From contig NZ_JASBRB010000007.1 of the NCBI RefSeq assembly GCF_029960665.1, positions 1 through 64,000 on the forward strand: DNA of 64,000 nt. The letters are read 5' to 3'. Positions 53,723 to 61,814 of the stretch are shown piece by piece (position 1 is the first letter of the stretch; each line of letters starts with the position of its first letter). The notes beneath the pieces are model-generated. The model ran no database searches. It was not told the origin of the DNA and saw only the letters and a list, made by a program, of their open reading frames with translations. Origin of the DNA: Pseudarthrobacter sp. AL07 (GTDB taxonomy: Bacteria; Actinomycetota; Actinomycetes; Actinomycetales; Micrococcaceae). A program made the translations under genes and the position numbers.

Positions 53723-53783
53723 TTGACAGTGGCGCGGGTCACTTCTATCTTTAATTTTGGGATCCCAAAACGGGATCCCAAAA
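53723..53783 (+). promoter_or_regulatory. Promoter of the catabolic operon with GntR-type operators
   Basis: TTGACA (53723-53728) and TATCTT (53746-53751) are spaced by 17 bases. Just downstream TTTTGGGATCCCAAAA (53755-53770) is a perfect 16-base palindrome, and GGGATCCCAAAA is repeated at once (53772-53783). The site covers the expected transcription start, so a bound repressor would block it. The FCD-GntR encoded by the second gene of the operon is the natural candidate. A leader of about 165 bases with no gene follows before the GTG at 53924. Confidence 0.75.
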
Positions 53784-53923
53784 GATGCAAGACATTTTCC
53801 GGCGCTTCCCAACGCGCAATCCGGAGCCACACTCTTCTATCACCCGCCCACCCGCGGGCCATACTTTCCATAATCCCGGATCTCTCCGTTCCCCATCCGC
53901 AACTTCCCCGTGAAGGAGAAACT

Positions 53924-55282
53924 GTGTCTATTCCGAATACCAAAACAGCAAGCGCTGACGGCACCTCGAACCCCGAGACCAGCAGCCAACAGCCAAAGGA
54001 CGGCGTGCAACGTCGCACCAACGTCCGCTGGAAAATGTTCCTGCTCCTGCTGGTCCTCGTGGCCGTCAATTACATCGACCGGGGGTCCATCTCGGTGGCC
54101 CTCCCGATCATCCAGAAAGAATTCAATCTCGCCCCAGAGCTCGTGGGGCTCCTACTCTCCGCCTTCTTCTGGACCTACGCGCTGATGCAGGTGCCGGTAG
54201 GCCTGCTGATCGACAAGTTCGGTCCCCGCAAGGTCATGACGGCATCCTGCGTCGGATGGGGTGCGGCCACGGCCGCCTCCGGCTTCGCCGGCGGCTTCCT
54301 CAGCATGTTCATTGCCCGGATGGGTATCGGCGTTACGGAAGCCGGCGTTATGCCGGCCGGCGGCAAGCTGAACGCCATCTGGATGCACAAATCCGAACGT
54401 GGCCGCGGTGCCACCATCCTCGACGCCGGGGCCCCCCTTGGTGCCGGCCTGGGCGGCATCCTCATTGCCGGCCTGATCGCCTCGACTGGCAGTTGGCGCC
54501 TCGCGTTCATCATCGCCGGCGCCGCCACCGTCCTGATGGGCCTTGCCGTGTGGTGGTACGTCCGGGACAACCCGCGGCAGCACCCCGGGGTCAACGAAGC
54601 CGAGGCGGAATACCTTGAGGCCTCCCACGCGGCCGAGGACGCCGAAGCCGCACTCGACGGCAGCAAAGGAAAGCGCGCGCTGCTGCCCTACCTGCGATTC
54701 CGGTCTTTCTGGGCAATGTGCTTCGGCTGGCTGGGTTTCAACGGCGTGTTCTACGGCCTGCTCACCTGGGGCCCGCTCTACCTCGCACAGGCCAAGGGCT
54801 TTGACCTCAAGACCATCGGCTGGTCCACCTTCGTGATCTTCGGGGCCGGATTCGTCGGGGAAATCCTGGGCGGCACCATCGCCGACAAATGGCGCAACTC
54901 CGGAGCTTCGGCCAACCTCGTTATGCGGACCCTCCTCGGTATCTCCAGCATCGTGGTAATCGGCGGCCTCATCGGAGTGACCATCGTTGCCGATTCGACA
55001 ACCGCTGTGGTCCTCCTGTCCGTGGTCATGTTCTTCCTCCGCTGGGTGGGCCTGTTCTGGAGCATCCCCTCCATCTTGGGCGGCCGGACGAACGCCGGTG
55101 TCCTGGGCGGCGCCATGAACTTCAGCGGTAACATCGCCGGTTTCGTCACTCCGATAGCCGTGGGCCTGATCGTCGGGGCGACCGGCTCCTACACGTGGGC
55201 TTTGCTGTACTTCGTGGGATCCGCAATCATCATGGGCGCCGCTGTCCTGACGTTGAACTACAACAAGCGGCTTCCCGTCTAG
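53924..55282 (+). CDS. MFS transporter of the anion:cation symporter type
   Basis: The GTG at 53924, five bases after AAGGAG, gives 452 residues; the open frame extends upstream through the operator and is not used. After a hydrophilic N-terminus come about 12 membrane segments with NYIDRGSISVALPII (helix 1), LLIDKFGPRKVM (motif A) and RMGIGVTEAGVMPAGGKL, as in the ACS family (D-galactonate/hexuronate/phthalate-type importers of organic anions). It would bring in the substrate of the pathway. It is the first gene of the operon; the GntR gene follows about 107 bases downstream. Confidence 0.9.
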   Translation: MSIPNTKTASADGTSNPETSSQQPKDGVQRRTNVRWKMFLLLLVLVAVNYIDRGSISVALPIIQKEFNLAPELVGLLLSAFFWTYALMQVPVGLLIDKFGPRKVMTASCVGWGAATAASGFAGGFLSMFIARMGIGVTEAGVMPAGGKLNAIWMHKSERGRGATILDAGAPLGAGLGGILIAGLIASTGSWRLAFIIAGAATVLMGLAVWWYVRDNPRQHPGVNEAEAEYLEASHAAEDAEAALDGSKGKRALLPYLRFRSFWAMCFGWLGFNGVFYGLLTWGPLYLAQAKGFDLKTIGWSTFVIFGAGFVGEILGGTIADKWRNSGASANLVMRTLLGISSIVVIGGLIGVTIVADSTTAVVLLSVVMFFLRWVGLFWSIPSILGGRTNAGVLGGAMNFSGNIAGFVTPIAVGLIVGATGSYTWALLYFVGSAIIMGAAVLTLNYNKRLPV

Positions 55283-55389
55283 GCCAACTGTAGGACAACC
55301 GTCCACGCCGGCCCGCCCTAAGCTAGGCCACAGCATCATCTTCCGGCCACCGGGAGCGTAACGCCACCAAAGAATCCGAATGGAGCACC

Positions 55390-56073
55390 ATGCTTACCGC
55401 CGCAGAGACCCAGGACAAGGAACGCCCCCTCCGCGAGACTGTCCGGGACACCCTCCGCACCAGGATCTTTGAAGGGCATTACGCTCCCGGCACACGGCTG
55501 GTGGAGCGTGACCTGGCAGCCGAGTTCAATGTCTCCCGGCTGCCGGTCCGCGAGGCGCTCCGGATGCTGCGCCAAGAGGGCCTCCTCAGCGACCGGGGAG
55601 CCCGCGGAGCCGAGGTCAGCTCACTCAGCCCCAAGGACGTGGAGGATCTCTTCGACGTCCGGCAGTCACTGGAAGTGCTGGCCTGCCGGCTTGCCGCCGT
55701 CCGCGCAACACCGGAGGACCTGGGCTACCTTGACGGCCTGCTGGAGGAGGCCGAACGCTGCCTCGCCAAGGGCGCCGTCATGGAAGCCCACCGGGCCAAC
55801 AGCGAATTCCACGACGCCATCACCCGGATCGCGGACAACGGCTTCCTCAAATCCGCACTGGAACCACTGCAGGGCCGCATGCACTGGCTGTTCCGGCACG
55901 TCAGCGACCTGCCCGAACTGATCCAGGAACACCGGGAATTGTCCGGCGCCATTGCCAGCGGCGATCCGGACCGTGCCGCGGCCCAGTCTGCGTCGCACAT
56001 CGGCAAGTACCGCGAGCAGTTCCCCGACGACTTCCAGAAAACAGAACCCGCTCTTCACCGGAAGAAAATATGA
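55390..56073 (+). CDS. GntR family regulator, FCD subfamily
   Basis: The 227-residue protein has the GntR winged helix: VRDTLRTRIFEGHYAPGTRLVERDLAAEFNVSRLPVREALRMLRQEGL. The C-terminal FCD domain (DVRQSLEVLACRLAA, NSEFHDAITRIADNGFL, LPELIQEHRELSGAIASGDPDRAAAQSASHIGKY) carries the Asp/His residues that bind a metal and a small carboxylate. It probably represses the operon by binding TTTTGGGATCCCAAAA upstream and is released by a pathway intermediate. Its stop overlaps the next gene's ATG (ATGA). Confidence 0.95.
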   Translation: MLTAAETQDKERPLRETVRDTLRTRIFEGHYAPGTRLVERDLAAEFNVSRLPVREALRMLRQEGLLSDRGARGAEVSSLSPKDVEDLFDVRQSLEVLACRLAAVRATPEDLGYLDGLLEEAERCLAKGAVMEAHRANSEFHDAITRIADNGFLKSALEPLQGRMHWLFRHVSDLPELIQEHRELSGAIASGDPDRAAAQSASHIGKYREQFPDDFQKTEPALHRKKI

Positions 56074-56885
56074 AACTCCTTATCATCAACCCCAATATCA
56101 GCCACGACGTTACGGCCCTGATTGAATCCGAAGCCCTCCGCTCGGCCGCACCGGACACCGAACTCGTGGTCCGCACGGCAGGGCACGGCGTCGAATACAT
56201 CGAAACCCGCTTTGAGTCCCTGATCGCCGCCGGCGCCGTAGCAGAAGTCATCGCCGAATACACCGCAGACGCTGCCAGCAGCACCATCTCTGACGGCGCC
56301 TCACGCGGGGACCGTATCGACGGTGTTGTCGTGGCGGCCTTCGGCGATCCGGGTATGCCTGCCCTGAAGGAGCTCACTGACGTGCCCGTCATCGGCATCA
56401 CGGAAGCCGCCCTGTGCGCCGCTGCACTGCAGGGCCACCGTTTCTCCATCATCGCCATCTCGGACCGGATCAAACCCTGGTACCTGGACTGCGTGGAACG
56501 CTTCGGCCTCGGCGGCCGGTTGGCCTCCATCCGCTCCATCAACGAAAGCCTTAACGGCATCGGGTCCGTGCAGCACGACTTCAAGGAAACACTGCTGGCA
56601 CTCAGCCGGCAGGCCGTGACCGAGGACGACGCCGACGTCGTGATCCTCGCAGGGGCGCCTCTTGCCGGGCTGGCCCGCGAACTTCGGGGCCAGATCCCGG
56701 TTCCGGTGGTGGACGGCATCTCAGCCGGCATCCGCATGGCGGAGGCCGTCGTCGGGCTTCAGTCCGGCCCGCACCGGGCCGGGGCCTTCGCGCCGCCGCC
56801 GGTGAAGGCCCGCAACGGCCTCTCCGAAAACCTCGACGCCGCCATGGCCGCCGCCCAGTCCGCACACGCCGCTTCACAGCTTTAG
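56070..56885 (+). CDS. Asp/Glu/hydantoin racemase-fold protein without the usual cysteines
   Basis: The 271-residue protein has the fold of hydantoin and allantoin racemases: KLLIINPNISHDVTALIESEA and GHRFSIIAISDRIKPWY. The two catalytic cysteine loops are altered: the first reads VVVAAFGDPGMP (Ala90 where Cys is usual) and the second VVILAGAPLAGLA (Gly195 where the family has the G-C-A motif). Racemisation by the two-cysteine mechanism is thus unlikely. A C-terminal tail of about 40 residues is Ala-rich. It is coupled to the GntR gene by ATGA and precedes the amidohydrolase by 10 bases. Confidence 0.8.
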   Translation: MKLLIINPNISHDVTALIESEALRSAAPDTELVVRTAGHGVEYIETRFESLIAAGAVAEVIAEYTADAASSTISDGASRGDRIDGVVVAAFGDPGMPALKELTDVPVIGITEAALCAAALQGHRFSIIAISDRIKPWYLDCVERFGLGGRLASIRSINESLNGIGSVQHDFKETLLALSRQAVTEDDADVVILAGAPLAGLARELRGQIPVPVVDGISAGIRMAEAVVGLQSGPHRAGAFAPPPVKARNGLSENLDAAMAAAQSAHAASQL

Positions 56886-56895
56886 GAGGACCACG

Positions 56896-58341
56896 ATGTC
56901 CCGCCAGCCCGACCTTGTCATCGCCAACGCCACAGTAGTTAACAGCTTCGGGCGCCAGAACGCCCACATCGTGATCCAGAACGGCCTGATCACCCAACTC
57001 GTGGAAGCCTCGGAAGCAATACCCGCAGCCGAACGCACCATCGACGCCGCCGGACGGCTGGTGATTCCCGGCGGCGTGGACGGCCACTGCCATGTGGCCC
57101 AGGTGACCGGACGCTTCCGCACCCTCGACGACTACCGCACCACTTCGACCGCGGCACTGTGGGGCGGCACCACCACGATCATCGACTTTGGCATCCCCCG
57201 GGACGCCCAGGAAACCCCACTGGCCGCCGTCCTGCACAAGAAGGAACTCGCCGTTGAGTCCCGCTGCGACGTTGCCCTACACGGTGCGGTAGTGAGCTGG
57301 GACGAAACCGTGCCGTGGCAGCTGGAGCAGCTCGCCGCCGAGGGCGTCCGGTCCGTCAAGATGTACACCACCAACCGCGGCAGCACCATGGCAGACGGGG
57401 ACACCATCCTGAAGGTCATGCGCGAGATGGTCCGACTCGACGGCCTCACCTACATCCACGCCGAACACGACCCCATCATCAGCGACTGCACGCAGCAGCA
57501 CGCCGACGACGGCAGGATCGGTATCGAACACCTGCACCGCACGCGGCCGGAACTCGCCGAGGAAATCTCGGTCAAGGAAACCCTGGCCATGGCCGAGTAC
57601 ACCCAGGCCCCCGTGTACTTCGTACACCAGTCCACGCCGGGCGCCGTGGATCTGGTCACCGAGGCACGTACCCGCGGACAGGAAGCCTATTCCGAGACGT
57701 GCCCGCACTACCTCACCCTCGATGACACGGTCTACGGGTCAGCGTTCCCGGAGTGGTACGCCTGCTGCCCGCCGATGCGCAGCCCCGAAACCGTGGCCGC
57801 ACTCAAGGAACGGCTGGCCGGCGGCGCCATCCACACCGTCTCCTCGGACCACTCCTGCTACGACCTTTCCCAGAAGCGCGAGCGCACGGACGACGTCCGC
57901 GCCATGCCGCACGGTTTGCCCGGTGTGGAAACCCGGATGCCCGTCACCTTCACGGCCATGGCTTCCGCCGGCAGCTCGGTGGAAGAATTCGTAGAAGTCT
58001 TCGCCGCGGGTCCGGCCCGCATCAACGCGGTCCCCGGCAAGGGGACCATCGCCGAAGGTTTCGACGCCGACCTGGTGATCTTCGACCCCGCCAACGAACG
58101 GACGGTCGACGGCGGCGCGCTGCACATGGGCACCGATTTCTCGCCGTTCGACGGCCGGACGCTCACCGGCTGGCCCGCCGTCGTGGTGTCCGCCGGGCGG
58201 GTGGTGCTCGACGGTGCCGGCTTCCACGATCCCGGCGCCGTGGGGCGTTTCGTGGCCCGCAACGGCTTCCGCGAACACCTCGCGTCCGCCGCGGAGTCCG
58301 CCCGCGCCACCACACCCGCAACCCTCTCCGCAGCAAAGTAG
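56896..58341 (+). CDS. Cyclic amidohydrolase (hydantoinase/dihydropyrimidinase type)
   Basis: The 481-residue protein starts after AGGAGGACCACG. It has the full metal set of the family: GGVDGHCHV (His64, His66), SVKMYTT (Lys155, carboxylated), YIHAEHD (His188), YFVHQST (His244) and VSSDHS (Asp318). It opens a cyclic amide or imide ring. The substrate loops (GHCHVAQVTGRFRTLDDYRT) differ from the GVDPHTH form of classic dihydropyrimidinase, so the substrate may be unusual. It lies between the two racemase-fold genes, and the decarboxylase-like gene follows 8 bases later. Confidence 0.9.
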   Translation: MSRQPDLVIANATVVNSFGRQNAHIVIQNGLITQLVEASEAIPAAERTIDAAGRLVIPGGVDGHCHVAQVTGRFRTLDDYRTTSTAALWGGTTTIIDFGIPRDAQETPLAAVLHKKELAVESRCDVALHGAVVSWDETVPWQLEQLAAEGVRSVKMYTTNRGSTMADGDTILKVMREMVRLDGLTYIHAEHDPIISDCTQQHADDGRIGIEHLHRTRPELAEEISVKETLAMAEYTQAPVYFVHQSTPGAVDLVTEARTRGQEAYSETCPHYLTLDDTVYGSAFPEWYACCPPMRSPETVAALKERLAGGAIHTVSSDHSCYDLSQKRERTDDVRAMPHGLPGVETRMPVTFTAMASAGSSVEEFVEVFAAGPARINAVPGKGTIAEGFDADLVIFDPANERTVDGGALHMGTDFSPFDGRTLTGWPAVVVSAGRVVLDGAGFHDPGAVGRFVARNGFREHLASAAESARATTPATLSAAK

Positions 58342-58349
58342 GAGCAGCC

Positions 58350-59078
58350 ATGCCTTCCGCAGCACGCAAGACCCGCATCGGCATGATCGTGCCGTCCTCC
58401 AACACCTGCCTGGAGCCGCAGAGCTACCGCATCCTGGGCGACCGGGACGACGTCACCATCCATTTCACCCGGATCCCCGTCATCCGGATCGCCCTGGATG
58501 ACTCCTCGGACAAGCAGTTCGACCCCGCCGTTATGCGCACCGCCGCCGAGCTGCTGGCAACGGCCGATGTGGATGTCATCGCCTGGAACGGCACGTCCGG
58601 CTCCTGGCTTGGCGCGGACCACGACCGGGAGCTGGCCGGCGAAATCACGGACGCTACGGGCATCCCGGCCACCACGTCCACGCTGGCCTATCTGGAGGCT
58701 TTCGAGTCCTTCGGCACGGAGCGGATAGGGCTTTTCACGCCGTACACGGAGGACGTCAACCTCGCGGTCATGGACTCCTACCAGCGGCACGGGATCAAAA
58801 CCATCGGCCACCGCGCCCTGGGGCTGAGCGACAACGAGTCGTTCGCCCGGGTCACCGACGACGAGATGCGGCCGGGGTCGCTGGAGCTGGCCGCAGCCCG
58901 TCCGGACGCCCTGGTCTACCTCTGCACCAACCTGTACGGCGCCAACATCGCGGCGGAAGTGGAGGCAGAAACCGGAGTTCCGGTGCTGGACTCCGTGGCC
59001 GTGACGCTGTGGCACTGCCTCAAACTTGCCGGGTCACCCTTGCTCGCACCGAGGTGGGGCAGGCTGCTGGCCGGCTAA
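58350..59078 (+). CDS. Maleate isomerase/arylmalonate decarboxylase-fold protein
   Basis: The ATG at 58350 (after TAGGAGCAGCC) gives 242 residues. GMIVPSSNTCLEPQSYRIL is the typical N-terminal loop of this branch. The first catalytic position reads AWNGTSGSW: Gly81-Thr82-Ser83 where maleate isomerase has a cysteine. The second keeps its cysteine (YLCTNLYG, Cys192). GLFTPYTEDVN supplies the conserved tyrosine. Gly plus one Cys is the arrangement of arylmalonate decarboxylase (Gly74/Cys188 in the Bordetella enzyme), so a decarboxylation or related one-cysteine reaction is a good inference. It is the last gene of the operon. Confidence 0.8.
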   Translation: MPSAARKTRIGMIVPSSNTCLEPQSYRILGDRDDVTIHFTRIPVIRIALDDSSDKQFDPAVMRTAAELLATADVDVIAWNGTSGSWLGADHDRELAGEITDATGIPATTSTLAYLEAFESFGTERIGLFTPYTEDVNLAVMDSYQRHGIKTIGHRALGLSDNESFARVTDDEMRPGSLELAAARPDALVYLCTNLYGANIAAEVEAETGVPVLDSVAVTLWHCLKLAGSPLLAPRWGRLLAG

Positions 59079-59126
59079 CGGCCAGGCAGCGGGTCAGTGG
59101 CCTGCTGTTCCAGCAGCCTGGTTGGG

Positions 59127-60044
59127 CTACATCCGGATGGTCAGCGCGCCGGGCTCAATGGTCATCAGGACGTGCTTTCCGTCGCCTTCGTGGTCGCCGT
59201 CGATCTGGTAGTCATCGTTGTGTTCGAGGGTGATCTCCACGGATTTGCCCTGGTAGTACTCCACGGATGTGTCCTTTCCGCGGCCCTTGCCGATCATGCC
59301 GGCGATCACGGAGAACCATCCGAGCTTCCCCCTCGGGGCCAGCACCGCCACGTCCAGCAGGCCGTCATCCATCTTGGCGTCCGGGAAGATCTCGAGTCCG
59401 CCCTGGACCTTGCCGCAGTTGCCCACCATCACGCTGCGGACCCCGCGGTGCACCACGTCCTTGCCGTCGATCACGATGGTTGCCTTCACCGGCTTGCCCG
59501 GCAGGTTCCGGATCCCGGCGTCAACGTAGGCCAGCCAGCCCACCTTGTCCTTGAGCTCCTCGTTGGTGTCGGCCATGATGGTCGCGTCATAGCCCACGCC
59601 CGCCATCACCAGGAAGACCTGCTCCTTGTCCGGGTCATTGCGGACGGCCCGGACAATGTCGATCTTCCGCTCGGTGCCCGCCAGCGCACCGGCCATGGCA
59701 CCGTCAAAGTCCGTGACGTCCATGCCGAGGTTGCGGGCCAGCAGGTTTCCCGTGCCGAACGGAAGCAACCCCATGGGCACATCGCCACCGGCCAGGACCT
59801 CGGCCACACACCGCACAGTACCGTCGCCGCCGGCAGCAATAACGACGTCGGCCCCTTGCGTGAGTGCCTCCCTCGCCTGGCCGACGCCAGGGTCCTCCTT
59901 GGTGGTCTCCAGCCAGATGGGCTCGCCCCAGCCGTTCTCCGAGCAGTGCTTCGCCGCCAGGGCACGCACGTCGATGTCCACCGGTTTGGCAGGGTTGATG
60001 ATGATGGCCGGGCGTTTGAGGGAAGTGGAGCTGTTGGCTGTCAT
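59127..60044 (-). CDS. Diacylglycerol kinase family lipid kinase
   Basis: The ATG at 60044 follows GAAGGACACC and was preferred over one six codons upstream, which has no ribosome site; 305 residues. VVIAAGGDGTVRCVAEVLAG holds the GGDGT catalytic motif, PMGLLPFGTGNLLARNLG the second nucleotide motif, and KMDDGLLDVAVLAPR the third. It phosphorylates diacylglycerol or a related lipid with ATP at the membrane surface. It converges with the operon at 53.9-59.1 kb. Confidence 0.9.
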   Translation of the reverse strand: MTANSSTSLKRPAIIINPAKPVDIDVRALAAKHCSENGWGEPIWLETTKEDPGVGQAREALTQGADVVIAAGGDGTVRCVAEVLAGGDVPMGLLPFGTGNLLARNLGMDVTDFDGAMAGALAGTERKIDIVRAVRNDPDKEQVFLVMAGVGYDATIMADTNEELKDKVGWLAYVDAGIRNLPGKPVKATIVIDGKDVVHRGVRSVMVGNCGKVQGGLEIFPDAKMDDGLLDVAVLAPRGKLGWFSVIAGMIGKGRGKDTSVEYYQGKSVEITLEHNDDYQIDGDHEGDGKHVLMTIEPGALTIRM

Positions 60045-60093
60045 GGTGTCCTTCGCTGACATGGGTATGTGGGCCTGGGGACAGCGTACTTCG

Positions 60094-61467
60094 TTACAGC
60101 GCCTTCACCGCGCCCAGCACCTTGGCGAGTGAATCCTTGGCGTCGCCAAAGAGCAGCGAGGTCTGCGGCTCGTACAGGAGCTCGTTCTCGATTCCGGCGA
60201 AACCGGGCCGCATGGAGCGTTTCAGGAAAATCACCTGGCGGGCGTCGGCCACTTCCAGGATGGGCATGCCGTAGATCGGCGAGCCTGAGGACGTCTTCGC
60301 TGCCGGGTTCACCACATCATTGGCGCCCACCACCAAAGCGACGTCGGCCATCCGGAATTCGGAGTTGATCTCGCCCATCTCCTTGAGTGATTCGTACGGC
60401 ACGTTAGCCTCGGCCAGGAGCACGTTCATGTGCCCCGGCATCCGGCCGGCCACGGGGTGAATGGCGAAGTCCACCTCGATACCGCGGGCTTCGAGGGCCA
60501 GGGCCAGCTCGGCCGCGGTGTGCTGGCCCTGGGCCACGGCCAGGCCGTAGCCGGGGACGATGATCACCCGCTGCGCGTAGCCCAGAAGCACCGCGACGTC
60601 CTCCGCGCTGGAGGACCTGACGGGACGTTCGCTCACGGCGGTGGATCCCGCCGTCGAACCTCCCTTGAACGCACCGAACAGGATGCCGGCCACGCTGCGG
60701 CCCATCGCGGCCGCCATGGCCCGGGTGAGGATGCTACCGGAGGCGCCCACAAGCGTGCCGGCCACCACCAGCAGCACGTTGCCCAGCACCACGCCCGACG
60801 CCGCCACGGCCAGGCCGGTGAACGCGTTCAGGAGCGAGATGACAATGGGCACGTCCGCACCGCCCACCGGCAGCACCAGCAGCGCGCCGGCAGCCAGGCC
60901 CAGCACCATCAGCAGCACCGCAAGCGCCGGGGAACCGGTCAGGACGACTGCGCCGGCGGTGCCCACCGCTGCAAGCAGCACCGCGGCCATCACGACGGGG
61001 AGGCCCGGAAAAACGACGGGGCGGGTGGTCATCAGCTCCTGGAGTTTGGCGAAAGTGACCCCGGAGCCTGCAAAGGAAACGGCCCCCACCAGGAGGGTGA
61101 ACACGATTGCGACGCGAACCCAGGGGTCGGCCGTATGGCTGAGTTCCAGCAGCGCCACCAGGGCTGCGGCGCCGCCGCCCACCCCGTTGAACAGCGCGAC
61201 GAGCTGGGGCATCTGGGTCATCTGCACGCGCCGGGCCACCGGCGCGGCCACTGCGGTCCCCACCGCGATGGCACCGATGATCCAAGGGATGTTGTCCAGC
61301 CGGGCGGAAAGGAAGACCGTGACCACGGCGAGCAGCGCACCGAATGCACCGATGAGGTTGCCGCGGCGGGCTGTCCGGGGCGAGCTGAGCCCGCGAAGCG
61401 CCAAGATAAAGAACACCGCGGCGGCGAGGTAGAGAAGCGAGGTCCAGACCGGATCGAGGCGAGTCAC
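60094..61467 (-). CDS. pntB: NAD(P) transhydrogenase subunit beta
   Basis: The 457-residue protein has about nine membrane segments in the first 260 residues, then the NADP-binding domain: VIIVPGYGLAVAQGQHTAAELALALEARGIEVDFAIHPVAGRMPGHMNVLLAEA and DVALVVGANDVVNPAA. It pumps protons while transferring hydride between NADH and NADP. It starts with GTG, overlapping the stop of pntA2 by four bases (GTGA), so the three pnt genes are translated as one unit. Confidence 0.95.
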   Translation of the reverse strand: MTRLDPVWTSLLYLAAAVFFILALRGLSSPRTARRGNLIGAFGALLAVVTVFLSARLDNIPWIIGAIAVGTAVAAPVARRVQMTQMPQLVALFNGVGGGAAALVALLELSHTADPWVRVAIVFTLLVGAVSFAGSGVTFAKLQELMTTRPVVFPGLPVVMAAVLLAAVGTAGAVVLTGSPALAVLLMVLGLAAGALLVLPVGGADVPIVISLLNAFTGLAVAASGVVLGNVLLVVAGTLVGASGSILTRAMAAAMGRSVAGILFGAFKGGSTAGSTAVSERPVRSSSAEDVAVLLGYAQRVIIVPGYGLAVAQGQHTAAELALALEARGIEVDFAIHPVAGRMPGHMNVLLAEANVPYESLKEMGEINSEFRMADVALVVGANDVVNPAAKTSSGSPIYGMPILEVADARQVIFLKRSMRPGFAGIENELLYEPQTSLLFGDAKDSLAKVLGAVKAL

Positions 61468-61814
61468 TTCGGGTCCTCCTTACCGGTGGATTGGTTGAGC
61501 GGGGCGCCCTGGACCGGGGCGCCACCGCTGGCGACGTCCTTCCGGGCACGGAACATATGCAGCATCCGGTCCGTCACCACAAAGCCGCCCACCAGGTTGG
61601 CGGTGGCCAGCACCACGGCGAGCAGTGCCACGGCCAGGATCCACGGTTCCGCGGCCTGCCCGGCCACAATGATGGCGCCCACCAGGATGATGCCGTGGAT
61701 GGCGTTGGCGCCGGACATCAGCGGGGTATGCAGGGTGCTGGAGACCTTGGAGACCACTTCGAAGCCCACAAACACCGCCAGCACGGTGACCGTCAGCAGG
61801 CTCATACCGTCCAT
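61464..61814 (-). CDS. NAD(P) transhydrogenase subunit alpha, membrane part (PntA2)
   Basis: The 116-residue protein carries three membrane segments: LTVTVLAVFVGFEVVSKV, GIILVGAIIVAGQAAEPWIL and LAVVLATANLVGGFVV. The TPLMSGANAIHGIIL motif is the conserved alpha-subunit membrane region. It is split from the NAD-binding part, as in many actinobacteria and alphaproteobacteria. ATGA overlap joins it to pntA1. Confidence 0.9.
   Translation of the reverse strand: MDGMSLLTVTVLAVFVGFEVVSKVSSTLHTPLMSGANAIHGIILVGAIIVAGQAAEPWILAVALLAVVLATANLVGGFVVTDRMLHMFRARKDVASGGAPVQGAPLNQSTGKEDPK

Noticed and set aside
54152..55339. 395-codon open frame on the minus strand
   Set aside because: Antisense to the MFS gene of the catabolic operon; rich in Gly, His and acidic residues with no hydrophobic core.
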